64,000 nt of DNA from Streptomyces bottropensis ATCC 25435 (GTDB lineage Bacteria > Actinomycetota > Actinomycetes > Streptomycetales > Streptomycetaceae): NCBI RefSeq assembly GCF_000383595.1, contig NZ_KB911581.1, positions 4,372,496-4,436,495 of the forward strand, read 5' to 3'. The translations under genes and the position numbers were made by a program. Shown here piece after piece: positions 25,148 through 34,407 of the stretch. Positions within the stretch are counted from its first letter, which is position 1, and the number at the start of each line of letters is the position of its first letter. The notes below the pieces were generated by a model. It searched no databases. It had not been told where the DNA came from and was given only the letters and a program-made list of their open reading frames with translations.

Positions 25148-25585
25148 TCAGTACCCCCGGTACTGCTGTCCGTTGTAGGGATCCTGCTGGTACGGGGCCG
25201 ACGGGGCCGGGCGCGGAGCCGCCGGGCGCATGGCCTCGTATCCGGCCATGGGCCGTTGCTGTTGCTGCTGCGGCTGGGCGCCCGGATAGCCGCGCGGACC
25301 CGCGACCTGCTGCGGGATGTACGCGTTCGGTGCCTGCTGCAGCGGCGAGGGCTGCTGAGCCTGCGGATAGCCGTAGGCGGACTGGGAGGGACCCGCCGGC
25401 AGCGCGGGCAGCGCCGACGGCAGTGCGGGCAGGTTGCTGCCCGGGGTGTCGTACTGCGCGGGTACCCGGATCGGGGCGATCTGAGGAGTTCCCCGCTCGG
25501 CGACGAGAGAGTCGTAGATCGGGGTGTCCGCGAAGGACGAGGCGGAGTAGTAACCGCCGCCGTAGGTGGAGCGGGGGGAGGTCAT
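25148..25585 (-). CDS. Pro/Gln/Tyr-rich conserved Streptomyces protein (DUF6643-like)
   Basis: 145 residues starting MTSPRSTYGGGYYSASSF. The first 50 residues (DTPIYDSLVAERGTPQIAPIRVP) look ordered and resemble a conserved Streptomyces family that I recall as DUF6643; the rest is low complexity, rich in Pro, Gln, Ala and Tyr with a run of six Gln. No catalytic motif or membrane segment. ATG at 25585 is chosen because GGGGGGAGG stands directly before it; the longer reading to 25672 crosses the divergent TerD promoter region. Function unknown. Confidence 0.82.
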   Translation of the reverse strand: MTSPRSTYGGGYYSASSFADTPIYDSLVAERGTPQIAPIRVPAQYDTPGSNLPALPSALPALPAGPSQSAYGYPQAQQPSPLQQAPNAYIPQQVAGPRGYPGAQPQQQQQRPMAGYEAMRPAAPRPAPSAPYQQDPYNGQQYRGY

Positions 25586-25902
25586 GGCACATAAGTTAAG
25601 CCCACGATGTGCTGGTTGGGGAGACCGATAAGAGGGTTGTTTTCCGTGTCGGCAGTGACGCTGGCCCCCCAATGCGAGCGAACTCGGCGAAAAAGGGCAG
25701 CAAAGCGCGTACTGATCGTGTAAAGGGCGAGTTCCTCGCGGGTTACCGGCGATTGGTCACCGGTCTTTCGGTACGGGTTCTGGGGGTTCCGGGCCCCGGG
25801 GGAATAGGTTTGGGCCCCACAACGGATCCGGCCGGATCCGACGGTCCGCGTGGGACGCGGCCTGGTGACGACCTTCTGGATGACCTTCTGATGGGGGCGG
25901 AC
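25586..25902. promoter_or_regulatory. Divergent intergenic region with an 18-bp palindrome
   Basis: This 317-bp gap separates the Pro/Gln-rich gene from the TerD-family gene. CGGATCCGGCCGGATCCG (25823-25840) is a perfect palindrome about 63 bp before the ATG. GACCTTCTGGAT is followed directly by GACCTTCTGATG (from about 25870), a near-exact 12-bp direct repeat. Bases 25600-25740 are AT-richer than the surroundings and probably hold promoters. Confidence 0.4.
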
Positions 25903-27186
25903 ATGTCAATGCCGAAAGGATCGAACGTCGCGGTGCCGACGACCGCGCTGCGCGTGGAACTGGGCCGGCGCTCCGGGCCGGGTGTACCCGACACGGACGC
26001 CTCGGCGCTGTTGCTCGTCGGCGGAAAGGTGCGTTCGGACGCCGACTTCGTCTTCTACAACCAGCCCGCGCACTCCTCAGGCGCGGTCCGGCACGAGGGC
26101 AAGCGGGACGTCGGCGGCCAGGTGACCGAGTCGCTCGTCGTCGACCTCGCGCGCGTGGAGCCCGCCGTCGAGACCGTAGTGGTGGCCGCCTCCGCGGACG
26201 GTGGCACCTTCGGACAGGTGCCCGGGCTCCACATCCGGGTGCTCGACGAGCGGGCGGGCACCGAGATCGCGCGCTACGACAGCGCGGACGCCGGCGCCGA
26301 AACCGCTTTCGTCCTCGGGGAGTTCTACCGCAGACAGGGCGCCTGGAAGTTCCGCGCCGTGGGCCAGGGCTACAGCAGCGGACTGCAGGGGCTCGCCACC
26401 GACTTCGGCATCACCGTGGACGAACCGCAGCAGGCGGCGGCCCCCGCTCCCGTGGCCGCGCCCGTCGCTCCTCCCGTCACCGTGCCGCCGCCGGTGACGA
26501 CCGCCCCGCCCCCGCCGCCCGCCCCTCCCGCTGCGCCGCCCGCCCCGGTCCGCCTCACCAAGGTGACGCTCACCAAGGAGGCCCCGGCGGTCTCCCTGGC
26601 CAAGCAGGGCGGCACCTCCGGCGCCCTGCGCGTGAACCTCAACTGGGAGGTGCGCAAGCAGTTCAAGGGGTGGGGCAGCAAACTGGGCCGGGCCGTCGCC
26701 ATGCACGCGGACCTCGACCTCGACCTGTGCGCCCTGTTCGAACTGTCCGACGGCAGCAAGGGCGTCGTCCAGGCGCTCGGCAACGCCTTCGGGTCGCTGC
26801 ATCAGCCGCCCTTCATCCACCTGGACGGCGACGACCGCACCGGCGCCGTCAGCAGCGGCGAGAACCTCACCGTCAGCCTCGACCACAAGCAGTACTTCCG
26901 GCGCATCCTCATCTTCGTCACCATCTACGAGGGCGCCCGCTCCTTCGCCGACCTGCACGCGACGGTGACCCTCCAGCCGCAGCACGGCGCACCCATCGAC
27001 TTCTCCCTCGACGAGTGCACGGTCCCCTCCACCGTCTGCGCGCTCGCCCTCATCACCCACCAGGGCGGCGACCTCATCGTCCAGCGCGAGGCCCGCTACC
27101 TCGTCCCCGAACGCGGGGTGAGCCCGCAGCGTACGGTCGACTACGCCTATGGGTGGGGGATGAACTGGACCCCGGGCAGGAAATAG
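25903..27186 (+). CDS. TerD-family protein with two TerD-like domains (TerA/TerD type)
   Basis: 427 residues. The N-terminal TerD domain (1-175) starts MSMPKGSNVAVP and has the SDADFVFYNQPAHSSGAV segment typical of the calcium-binding TerD fold; a 50-residue Pro/Ala/Val linker follows; the C-terminal half (about 235-427) is a second stress-response domain of TerA-like type (LRVNLNWEV, DLDLDLCALFELSDG, IDFSLDECTV). Such proteins belong to the tellurite/stress Ter systems, which also influence Streptomyces differentiation. ATG at 25903 is chosen because it gives the conserved N terminus; purine-rich GGGGGCGG lies a few bases upstream. No other ter gene is in the window. Confidence 0.92.
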   Translation: MSMPKGSNVAVPTTALRVELGRRSGPGVPDTDASALLLVGGKVRSDADFVFYNQPAHSSGAVRHEGKRDVGGQVTESLVVDLARVEPAVETVVVAASADGGTFGQVPGLHIRVLDERAGTEIARYDSADAGAETAFVLGEFYRRQGAWKFRAVGQGYSSGLQGLATDFGITVDEPQQAAAPAPVAAPVAPPVTVPPPVTTAPPPPPAPPAAPPAPVRLTKVTLTKEAPAVSLAKQGGTSGALRVNLNWEVRKQFKGWGSKLGRAVAMHADLDLDLCALFELSDGSKGVVQALGNAFGSLHQPPFIHLDGDDRTGAVSSGENLTVSLDHKQYFRRILIFVTIYEGARSFADLHATVTLQPQHGAPIDFSLDECTVPSTVCALALITHQGGDLIVQREARYLVPERGVSPQRTVDYAYGWGMNWTPGRK

Positions 27187-27196
27187 CTCCCATCGC

Positions 27197-27219
27197 GCCC
27201 CTCCCATAAGAGGAGGGGC
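27197..27219. terminator. Bidirectional terminator between converging genes
   Basis: GCCCCTCC (27197-27204), loop CATAAGA, GGAGGGGC (27212-27219), in the 45-bp gap between the TerD-family and glycosyltransferase genes. Confidence 0.75.
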
Positions 27220-27231
27220 ACGGACCGGGGG

Positions 27232-28407
27232 CTAGCCCTCGTCCGGCACCGCGTCCGGTCGCGCGTAGGTGCGGCCCTTCCAGGCCGCGCCGCGTCCCTG
27301 GTAGTGCCGCACCGCCGAGTCCACCGTCATCAGCAGATACAGCGAGGCGGTGAACGGCAGTAGCGGTGCGAGCCGCAGGGGCTGACCGTAATAACGGAGC
27401 ATCGGCAGGTACGTCGCCGTCATCAGCAGCCAGGCGAGCCCGCCGAGGAGCGCCGCGGCCGGGTCCCGGGCGAGCACGCCCGTCAGGAGCGCCACGGGCG
27501 GCACGAGGTACACGAGGGTGAGGCCGAGGACCGTGCCGGCCAGCAGCAGCGGGTTGTGCAGGAGCTGGGCGTAGGCGCTGCGCGCGATCATGTGCCACAG
27601 GTCGTGCAGCCGGGGGTAGGGCCGCACGCTGTCGACCCGCTCCGCCAGCCCCAGCCAGATGCGGCCGCCGCTCCGCTTGACCGCCCTGGCCAGGGCCACG
27701 TCGTCGATGACCGCCTGCCGGATCGCGTCCGGGATCCGCGCCCGCTCGGCGGCCTCGGCGCTCAGCAGCACACAGCCACCCGCCGCCGCCGCCGTGCGCG
27801 AACCCCGTACGCCGATCCACCGGAACGGATACAGCTGGGCGAAGAAGTAGACGAAGGCCGGCACGACGAGCCGTTCCCATGGGCTCTCGGCGCGCAGCCG
27901 GGCCATCTGGGAGACGAGGTCGAAGCCGCCGGTGCGCGCGGCCGCCACCAGGGCGCGCAGGCTGTCCGGCCGATGCGCGATGTCCGCGTCCGTCAGCAGC
28001 AGGAACTCCGGCCCTCGCGCGCGTGCCAGCTCCATCCCGTGGCGCACGGCCCAGAGCTTGCCCGTCCAGCCGGCGGGCGGCTCCCCGGGCGAGGACACCG
28101 TCAGGGCCGGTCCGCCGTGGCGTCGGGCCAGGTCGCGGGCCAGGTCACCGGTGCCGTCCGAGCTGCCGTCGTCCACCAGGAAGATCTCCGCCCGGCCGGG
28201 GTAGTCCTGGGCCAGCAGCGACGGCAGGCTCTCGGGCAGCACGGCAGCCTCGTCGCGGGCGGGGACGACGACGCAGACGTAAGGCCAGTCGTCGGGGTCC
28301 CGGCGGGGTGGCAGACGGACGTCCGTGCGCCAGAAGAAGCCCTGGCCGAGCAGCAGCCACAACCAGGCGGCGAGTGATCCGGCGGCGGTCCACGCGATGG
28401 CGCTCAC
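27232..28407 (-). CDS. Family 2 glycosyltransferase, hopene-associated HpnB-like
   Basis: 391 residues. One N-terminal helix, then a GT-A domain: VCVVVPARDEAAVLPESLPSLLAQDYP, FLVDDGSSDGTGDLA, the metal-binding DAD in LLLTDADIAH, and the acceptor-side motif IDDVALARAVKRSGGRIWLG; three or four helices close the protein. The size and the VPARDEA/DDVALARA pattern match HpnB-type enzymes found with hopanoid genes, though no squalene-hopene genes are in the window; a general membrane glycosyltransferase is the alternative. The GTG at 28407 has only a weak ribosome site. Confidence 0.85.
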   Translation of the reverse strand: MSAIAWTAAGSLAAWLWLLLGQGFFWRTDVRLPPRRDPDDWPYVCVVVPARDEAAVLPESLPSLLAQDYPGRAEIFLVDDGSSDGTGDLARDLARRHGGPALTVSSPGEPPAGWTGKLWAVRHGMELARARGPEFLLLTDADIAHRPDSLRALVAAARTGGFDLVSQMARLRAESPWERLVVPAFVYFFAQLYPFRWIGVRGSRTAAAAGGCVLLSAEAAERARIPDAIRQAVIDDVALARAVKRSGGRIWLGLAERVDSVRPYPRLHDLWHMIARSAYAQLLHNPLLLAGTVLGLTLVYLVPPVALLTGVLARDPAAALLGGLAWLLMTATYLPMLRYYGQPLRLAPLLPFTASLYLLMTVDSAVRHYQGRGAAWKGRTYARPDAVPDEG

Positions 28408-28464
28408 GTCCGCAGTCTGCCCCACGGCGGCGGCCGTACCGAGGCCATCGTCTATCGTGGCCGG

Positions 28465-29271
28465 GTGAAGATCGCGCTCATGGACTCCGGTATCGGTCTG
28501 CTCCCCGCCGCCGCCGCGGTACGGCGGCTGCGGCCCGACGCGGATCTCGTGATCTCCTCCGACCCCGACGGCATGCCCTGGGGCCCGCGCACTCCGCAGG
28601 ACCTCACCGAGCGCGCCCTCGCCGTCGCGGCGGCCGCCGCCGCGCACACGCCCGACGCCCTGATCGTCGGCTGCAACACCGCGTCCGTGCACGCCCTGCC
28701 CGCCCTGCGCGCTCTGCTCGAACCCGGCCTGCCGGTCATCGGCACCGTCCCGGCGATCAAGCCCGCCGCGTCCGGCGGCGGTCCCTTCACCATCTGGGCC
28801 ACGCCCGCCACCACCGGCAGCCCTTACCAGCGCGGCCTCATCGAGGAGTTCGCCGGCGGCGTGGCGGTCACCGAAGTGCCCTGCTGGGGCCTGGCCGAAG
28901 CGGTGGAGCACGCGGACGACGCGGCGATCGACGCCGCGATCGCCGCGGCCGCCGCCCTCACGCCCGAGGACGTGACGACCGTCGTCCTGGGGTGCACCCA
29001 TTACGAACTGGTCGCCGAACGCATTCGCGCCGCCGTCCAGCAGCCCGGCCGGCCGCCGCTGGTCCTGCACGGTTCCGCCGACGCCGTCGCCGCGCAGGCG
29101 CTGCGCCGCATCGGCGAGCTGCCGAAGCCCGAGGCCGACTGGACCGGGGCGACGCTGACCGTCATCCTCAGCGGCCGTGAGGGCTCGCTGCCCGCCCCGG
29201 CACTGGCCTACGCGGAGGGCAGCCTGCTCCGCACGACCGCTCCCGTGCCGGCCGTCCACCCGGAGCAGTGA
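28465..29271 (+). CDS. Aspartate/glutamate racemase-family protein (MurI-like)
   Basis: 268 residues. Both catalytic cysteines of the cofactor-independent racemases are present: Cys70 in VGCNTAS and Cys177 in LGCTHYE, along with Asp7 and Ser8 in MDSGIGLL (MurI has DSGxGGL). It could supply D-glutamate for peptidoglycan, but the GL-to-LL change and weak similarity elsewhere suggest a paralogue rather than the main MurI. The GTG start lies 6 bases after TATCGT, with no ribosome site, so a leaderless transcript is possible. The next gene begins 50 bp after its stop on the same strand. Confidence 0.85.
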   Translation: MKIALMDSGIGLLPAAAAVRRLRPDADLVISSDPDGMPWGPRTPQDLTERALAVAAAAAAHTPDALIVGCNTASVHALPALRALLEPGLPVIGTVPAIKPAASGGGPFTIWATPATTGSPYQRGLIEEFAGGVAVTEVPCWGLAEAVEHADDAAIDAAIAAAAALTPEDVTTVVLGCTHYELVAERIRAAVQQPGRPPLVLHGSADAVAAQALRRIGELPKPEADWTGATLTVILSGREGSLPAPALAYAEGSLLRTTAPVPAVHPEQ

Positions 29272-29321
29272 CGCTCCGCGACCAGGTGCCCGCGCTGCGG
29301 AATCTGAGTAGTCTCAAAGCC

Positions 29322-29876
29322 ATGAGGGACCACCCCCACGGCGAGACGGGCCCCGCGGGCCCGCACCCCGAGGTCTGGACCGGCCGCGCGACCAACCGCG
29401 GTCAATGGCTGCTGGCACTCGGCGGCGCCGCCTGCATGGCACTGGGTATCGAACTCGCCGTCGACTCGGCGTGGACGTCCGGTACCGCCCCGCTCGTCAT
29501 GGCGGTCGTCGGCTGCATCGCGGCCGGACTGCTCGTCCTCTTCGGCACGCTCGCCTTCGTGCACGTCTCCGTGAAGGTCGACGACGAGTGCCTGGAGGTC
29601 CGCTGCGGCCACATCGGCGTACCCCGTCGCCGCATTCCCCTGTCCCAGGTCGCCGACGCCGACTTCGCCGCCTGCGTCACCCCCCACCAGTGGGGCGGCT
29701 GGGGCTACCGCTGGCGGCCCGAGAAGGGCACCGCCGTGGTCGTACGACGGGGGGAGGCGGTGGTGCTGCGCCTCTGGGACGGCCACACCTTCACGATCAC
29801 CGTGGACAACGCCGAGACGGCCGTGCGTGTCATTCGCGCCCGGCTGAGCCCGAAGGCGTCCGGCACCGCGCGCTGA
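29322..29876 (+). CDS. Two-helix membrane protein with a PH-like C-terminal domain
   Basis: 184 residues from the ATG at 29322. Two membrane helices (WLLALGGAACMALGIELAV and LVMAVVGCIAAGLLVLFGTLAF) are followed by about 95 residues with strand patterns VSVKVDDECLEVRCGHIGVPRRRIPLSQVADADFA and AVVVRRGEAVVLRLWDGHTFTITVDNAE, resembling bacterial PH-like domains. Role unknown. It follows the racemase gene by 50 bp and may be cotranscribed with it. Confidence 0.82.
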   Translation: MRDHPHGETGPAGPHPEVWTGRATNRGQWLLALGGAACMALGIELAVDSAWTSGTAPLVMAVVGCIAAGLLVLFGTLAFVHVSVKVDDECLEVRCGHIGVPRRRIPLSQVADADFAACVTPHQWGGWGYRWRPEKGTAVVVRRGEAVVLRLWDGHTFTITVDNAETAVRVIRARLSPKASGTAR

Positions 29877-29912
29877 CGACCCTCGTCCCGGCCGCCGCTC
29901 CGCTTCGCTTCG

Positions 29913-31046
29913 CTAGCGGTCGTCGGGGCCGGACGAGCCGGTGCCGTCGTCCTCGTCGGTCAGGGGCCGGGCCGTCGCCATGCCCGCCAGCAGGCCCGCG
30001 CCCGCCGTCACGGTCGTGAAGCTCAGCGCGTTGCCGACCGAGGCGATCGCGGCCAGCGCGGTCAGGGCCGCGCCGGCGGTGAGGACGACCGGGGTGGAGC
30101 GCGGGGTGCGCCACAGCACGTACAGGATCCAGCCGAACACCGCGGCGAGCAGCGCGACCCCGACGAGCCCCTGTTCGGCCGCCAGCTGCAACGGCGCCGA
30201 ATGAGGTTTGTCGTCGGACGGCAGCGAGAGGTCGACCGTCGGGCTCAGTTCCCCGAAACGGCCCGGTCCCGTGCCCAGCAGCGGTTCGTCGTGGGCCAGG
30301 CCGAGCGCGTCGTGCCACAGCAGGACCCGGTGCGGGGTGAGCTGCCCCTCCAGCGAATCGGTCAGTCCGGCCGGCAGCGCGTGCTCGGCGGTCGCCCAGA
30401 CCGTCGCCGTCACCAGAGCCGTGGCGAGCGCCAGCCCCGCGAGCCCGAGACCCCGGTGGGGCATCCGGGCCGCCGCGAGCGAGCAGAGCAGCACCCCGAC
30501 GCACGCGGCGAAGCCGGAGGTCGAGCCCAGCACGGCCGCCGTCACCGCCATGCCGCAGGCCAGCAGCCGCAGGGCCAGCCTCGGTCCGGGGGAGCGGGCC
30601 GCCCAGGCGGCACAACAGGCGGCGCCCGCGGACAGGGCCAGCAGCGCGGCCGTCGCCCCGGTGTGCCCGAGCGGCGAGATCAGCGGCGAGGCAGCCCCGG
30701 TGTGCGGGGCGGTGACCGCCAGACCGAAACCGGCCAGCGCGCCGGCGGACGGTGCCAGCACCGGCAGCAGCGCCCCGCAGATCCGGCCCGCCGCGTAGCC
30801 GGCCGCCACGGCGAGCACCGCCAGTAGCACGCCCTCCGGACGGCCGCCTCGTGCCGTCGCCGTGGTCAGCGACCAGGCGGCGCACGCCCCGAGCAGGAGC
30901 GCGCCCGTGACGTCGGAGACGTTCCGTCTCTCGTGCGCGGCCGCCGCTCCGGCAGCGGACCGCGTCCTCGTGGACCCCAACCCGTCGCCCCCCGACGCCT
31001 CGCACCTGTGCCGGGCCTCGACCGCCCGGATGTGGTCCGGCCGCAC
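29913..31046 (-). CDS. O-antigen ligase/polymerase-like membrane protein
   Basis: About 377 residues from the GTG at 31046, with roughly ten membrane segments. The hallmark is the periplasmic-loop pattern HRVLLWHDALGLAHDEPLLG, GTGPGRFGE and the following HSAPLQLAAEQGLVGVAL, typical of the Wzy/WaaL/O-antigen ligase superfamily. In actinobacteria such proteins join or polymerise cell-surface glycans. The N-terminal start is uncertain: no good ribosome site is visible and the first 40 residues are hydrophilic. It is divergent from lnt, 149 bp apart. Confidence 0.78.
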   Translation of the reverse strand: MRPDHIRAVEARHRCEASGGDGLGSTRTRSAAGAAAAHERRNVSDVTGALLLGACAAWSLTTATARGGRPEGVLLAVLAVAAGYAAGRICGALLPVLAPSAGALAGFGLAVTAPHTGAASPLISPLGHTGATAALLALSAGAACCAAWAARSPGPRLALRLLACGMAVTAAVLGSTSGFAACVGVLLCSLAAARMPHRGLGLAGLALATALVTATVWATAEHALPAGLTDSLEGQLTPHRVLLWHDALGLAHDEPLLGTGPGRFGELSPTVDLSLPSDDKPHSAPLQLAAEQGLVGVALLAAVFGWILYVLWRTPRSTPVVLTAGAALTALAAIASVGNALSFTTVTAGAGLLAGMATARPLTDEDDGTGSSGPDDR

Positions 31047-31182
31047 GTCAGAGGCTCGCGCACACCGTAACGGGTGATGCGCCGGTTGTGGACGAGTTGC
31101 GCAGGAACGTTGCGGCTGGGGTGCGACAAAAGCCTCACCCCGGGCGCCCGGGCCGCGCTGTCGGCGCCGGGGTGACGCGCCG

Positions 31183-31188
31183 TACACT
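31183..31188 (+). promoter_or_regulatory. Candidate -10 element of a leaderless lnt transcript
   Basis: TACACT ends 6 bases before the GTG of lnt, with no ribosome site between. A weak -35 (CTGTCG, about 31158-31163) lies upstream. This fits a leaderless message, common in Streptomyces. Confidence 0.4.
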
Positions 31189-31194
31189 CCGGGA

Positions 31195-32808
31195 GTGACC
31201 GTCACCGCCACTCCCGTAGAGCCGGAACAGCTCGAACCCCAGGCCGCGCCCGTCTCCCGGGTCTCCCGATGGGCCGGCCGGCTCCTCCCGGCCGCCGCCG
31301 CGGCGCTCTCCGGAGTGCTGCTCTACGTCAGCTTCCCGCCCCGGACCCTGTGGTGGCTGGCCCTGCCGGCCTTCGCGGTCTTCGGCTGGGTGCTGCGCGG
31401 ACGCGGTTGGAAGGCGGGCCTCGGCCTCGGCTACCTCTTCGGTCTCGGCTTCCTGCTCCCCCTGCTGGTGTGGACCGGTGTGGAGGTGGGCCCCGGACCG
31501 TGGCTCGCGCTCGTCGTGATCGAGGCGGTGTTCGTGGCGCTCGTCGGCGCGGGTGTCGCCGCCGTGTCGAAGCTGCCGGGCTGGCCGGTGTGGGCCGCCG
31601 CGGTGTGGGTCGCCGGTGAGGCGGCACGCGCGCGTGCCCCGTTCAGCGGCTTCCCCTGGGGCAAGGTCGCCTTCGGGCAGGCGGACGGCGTCTTCCTGCC
31701 GCTGGCCGCGCTCGGCGGCACCCCCGTGCTCGGCTTCGCCGTCGTCCTGTGCGGGTTCGGCCTCTACGAAGTGGTGCGGCTGGTGGTCGACCACCGCCGG
31801 ACCGGTGCGGCCCTGCGCCGGGGCACCGCGGCCGTGGCCGCGCTCTCCGTGGCCGTCCCCCTGGCCGGCGCCCTCGCGTCCCGCGCCCTGGTGAGCGACA
31901 CGGCGGAGGACGGCACCGCGACCGTGGCGGTCGTCCAGGGCAACGTGCCGCGCCTGGGGCTCGACTTCAACGCCCAGCGGCGGGCCGTGCTCGACTACCA
32001 CGCCAAGGAGACCGAGCGCCTGGCCGCCGACGTCCGGGCGGGCAAGGTCGCCCGGCCCGACTTCGTGCTCTGGCCGGAGAACTCCTCCGACATCGACCCC
32101 TTCGCCAACGCCGACGCCCGCGCGGTGATCGACAAGGCGGCCACCGCCATCGGCGCCCCCATCTCCGTCGGCGGTGTCGTCGAGCGGGACGGAAAGCTCT
32201 ACAACGAGCAGATCCTCTGGGACCCGGCGAAGGGCCCCGTCGACACGTACGACAAGCGGCAGATCCAGCCGTTCGGCGAGTACCTTCCGCTGCGCCCGCT
32301 CATCGGCGCCATCAACGGCGAGTGGACGTCCATGGTCCGCAAGGACTTCAGCCGGGGCACCGAACCGGGCGTGTTCACCATGGACGGTGCCAAGGTCGGT
32401 CTCGTCACCTGCTACGAGGCGGCCTTCGACTGGGCCGTGCGCTCCGAGGTCACCGACGGCGCCCAGCTGATCTCGGTGCCGAGCAACAACGCGACCTTCG
32501 ACCGCAGCGAGATGACCTACCAGCAGCTGGCCATGTCCCGGGTCCGCGCCGTCGAGCACAGCCGCACCGTCACCGTGCCGGTCACCAGCGGCGTCAGCGC
32601 GATCATCATGCCGGACGGCCGGATCACGCAGAAGACGGGCATGTTCGTCCCGGACTCGCTGGTCCAGAAGGTGCCGCTGCGCTCCTCGCAGACGCCCGCC
32701 ACCCGCTTCGGCATCGCGCCCGAGATGCTTCTGGTGCTGGTCGCGGCCGGTGGGCTCGGCTGGGCGATCGCGGCGGGTGTGCGCGGGAGGCGCGCCGGTG
32801 GCGTGTAG
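31195..32808 (+). CDS. lnt: Apolipoprotein N-acyltransferase
   Basis: 537 residues. Six or so membrane segments (about 30-235) are followed by a nitrilase-fold domain facing outward and a final helix. The catalytic triad is present: Glu295 (LWPENSS), Lys354 (YDKRQIQPFGEYLP) and Cys406 (VTCYEAAFD). It transfers an acyl chain from phospholipid to the N-terminal cysteine of lipoproteins after Lgt and Lsp have acted. Streptomyces species usually carry two Lnt homologues, one of which can also resemble the mycobacterial acyltransferase part of polyprenol-mannose synthase; which one this is cannot be told. The GTG start appears leaderless. Confidence 0.93.
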   Translation: MTVTATPVEPEQLEPQAAPVSRVSRWAGRLLPAAAAALSGVLLYVSFPPRTLWWLALPAFAVFGWVLRGRGWKAGLGLGYLFGLGFLLPLLVWTGVEVGPGPWLALVVIEAVFVALVGAGVAAVSKLPGWPVWAAAVWVAGEAARARAPFSGFPWGKVAFGQADGVFLPLAALGGTPVLGFAVVLCGFGLYEVVRLVVDHRRTGAALRRGTAAVAALSVAVPLAGALASRALVSDTAEDGTATVAVVQGNVPRLGLDFNAQRRAVLDYHAKETERLAADVRAGKVARPDFVLWPENSSDIDPFANADARAVIDKAATAIGAPISVGGVVERDGKLYNEQILWDPAKGPVDTYDKRQIQPFGEYLPLRPLIGAINGEWTSMVRKDFSRGTEPGVFTMDGAKVGLVTCYEAAFDWAVRSEVTDGAQLISVPSNNATFDRSEMTYQQLAMSRVRAVEHSRTVTVPVTSGVSAIIMPDGRITQKTGMFVPDSLVQKVPLRSSQTPATRFGIAPEMLLVLVAAGGLGWAIAAGVRGRRAGGV

Positions 32809-32875
32809 CCGTACGCCTCGTGTGCGCGTGGCGGAACGGCGGGAATGAGGGAACCGGCCCGTTAGGGTCGGCTCC

Positions 32876-33349
32876 ATGGCTACCCCTGACTTCATCCGCA
32901 CACTCCGTGCATCCGCCGGCACCCAGCTGCTCTGGCTTCCCGGAGTCACCGCCCTCGTCCTCGACGACGAGGGCAGAGTGCTGCTTGGCCGTCGGTCCGA
33001 CAACGGCAAGTGGTCGCTCATCGGCGGTATCCCGGACCCGGGGGAACAGCCGGCGGCCTGCGCCGTGCGGGAGGTCTACGAGGAGACTGCGGTGCGGTGC
33101 GTGGCCGAGCGGGTCGTCCTCGTCCAGGCCCTGGACCCCGTGCGGTACGACAACGGGGACGTCTGCCAGTACATGGACATCACCTTCCACTGCCGAGCCG
33201 TCGGCGGCGAGGCACGCGTCAACGACGACGAGTCCCTGGAGGTCGGCTGGTTCTCGCTGGACGCCCTGCCGGTCCTGAGCGAGTTCGCGCTGTTCCGCAT
33301 CAAGCAGACGATGTCCGACACGGTCACCTGGTTCGATCCCACGGCCTGA
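32876..33349 (+). CDS. Nudix hydrolase
   Basis: 157 residues with a full Nudix box GIPDPGEQPAACAVREVYEETAV (Gx5Ex7REUxEExGU, with the last Gly replaced by Ala), which binds magnesium and cleaves a nucleoside-diphosphate-linked compound. The N-terminal region LLWLPGVTALVLDDEGRVLLGRR and C-terminal YMDITFHCRAVGG are ordinary for ADP-sugar/NADH-type members; the substrate is not clear. ATG at 32876, 67 bp after lnt, so a common transcript is possible. Confidence 0.92.
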   Translation: MATPDFIRTLRASAGTQLLWLPGVTALVLDDEGRVLLGRRSDNGKWSLIGGIPDPGEQPAACAVREVYEETAVRCVAERVVLVQALDPVRYDNGDVCQYMDITFHCRAVGGEARVNDDESLEVGWFSLDALPVLSEFALFRIKQTMSDTVTWFDPTA

Positions 33350-33590
33350 CGCCAGGTCACCGGCCTCGGCAGCAGCGCCCTGAGCAGCAGCCCGCCGGCC
33401 ACGCCGGTACCGCCGCACGCCGATATGCCGTGTGCCGTCCCCCGATCGACCGTCGAGCCCGTCGATGCCCGGGCCGAGAGGGAGGCTACGGCGTGTCTCC
33501 CAGGTACGGGAACAGGGTGCGAAGGCGGTCCGGGGCGGGGGAGACGAAGACGCCGTCCGCCGTGACGGCGGGGGCCGCGGGGCCGGACCG

Positions 33591-34407
33591 GTCGACCTGC
33601 CCGGCGCCCATCTCGCGCGTATCGCGGGCGCGCTGGGCCGGCAGCCGGAGCTGGCCGCCGTGTACGAACCGCTGCTGACCGGCCGGGAGTACGACCCGGG
33701 CCTGGGTGTGCCCACCGGCAGGCGCGGGCTGCTCGCCGGGATGGGGATGGCCGAGAAGCAGGGCGGCAGCGACGTACGGGCCAACACCACGGCGGCGACG
33801 CCGAGTTCCGAGCCCGGGGTGTACACCCTGCGGGGGCACAAGTGGTTCACGTCGGCGCCGATGTGCGATCTGTTCCTGGTGCTGGCCCAGGCCCCGGCCG
33901 GGCTGACCTGTTTCCTGGTGCCGCGTGTCCTGCCGGACGGCAGCCGCGCTCGACGGCGCTGATGCGCAGGACGCTCGTCGAGGCGGGCCACCACGCGCGG
34001 CACCGCTCCGCCTTCGGCTCGCGGCTCCTCGACCAGCCCCTGATGCGCAACGTCCTGGCCGATCTCGCGCTGGAGTCCGAGGCGGCCACGGCGCTCACCC
34101 TGCGACTGGCGGGCGCCGCCGACCGGTCGGTGCGCGGGGACGAGGGCGAGCGGATGTTCCGCCGGCTCGCCACCGCCGTCGGCAAGTATTGGGTGACCAA
34201 GCGGGGCCCGGCGTCCGGTGCCCGCCGTCTGGTCGAGCGATGGCGCTCACCTTGCAGGCCGCCCTGCTGGTCCGGCACGCCCCGCCCGCGGTCGCCGACG
34301 CGTTCTGCGCGACCCGGCTCGGCGGCGAGTGGGGGCACACCTACGGCACGCTCCCCGGCTCCGCCGACCTGGACGCGATCCTGCGGCGAGCACCGCCGGG
34401 CGGGTGA
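33591..34407 (+). pseudogene. Decayed AidB-like acyl-CoA dehydrogenase
   Basis: Three pieces in three frames match consecutive parts of AidB-type acyl-CoA dehydrogenases. Piece 1 (33591-33962): GLLAGMGMAEKQGGSDVRAN, TLRGHKWFTSAPMCDLFLVL, LTCFLVPRVLPDGS. Piece 2 (about 33958-34245): LMRRTLVEAGHHARHRSAFG, LDQPLMRNVLADLALESEAA, KYWVTKRGP. Piece 3 (about 34238-34407): ALTLQAALLVRHAPPAVADA to the stop. The segment between pieces 1 and 2 (roughly 50 residues in E. coli AidB), the active-site region between 2 and 3, and most of the N terminus are missing. No single start gives a usable protein. Confidence 0.8.

Noticed and set aside
31100..31180. CCCGGGCGCCCGGG palindrome upstream of lnt
   Set aside because: A short pure-GC palindrome is expected by chance at this base composition.
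33350..33590. Further N-terminal part of the AidB-like gene
   Set aside because: A SPRYGNRV-like stretch near 33490 vaguely recalls the family, but frame and alignment are too weak to include.
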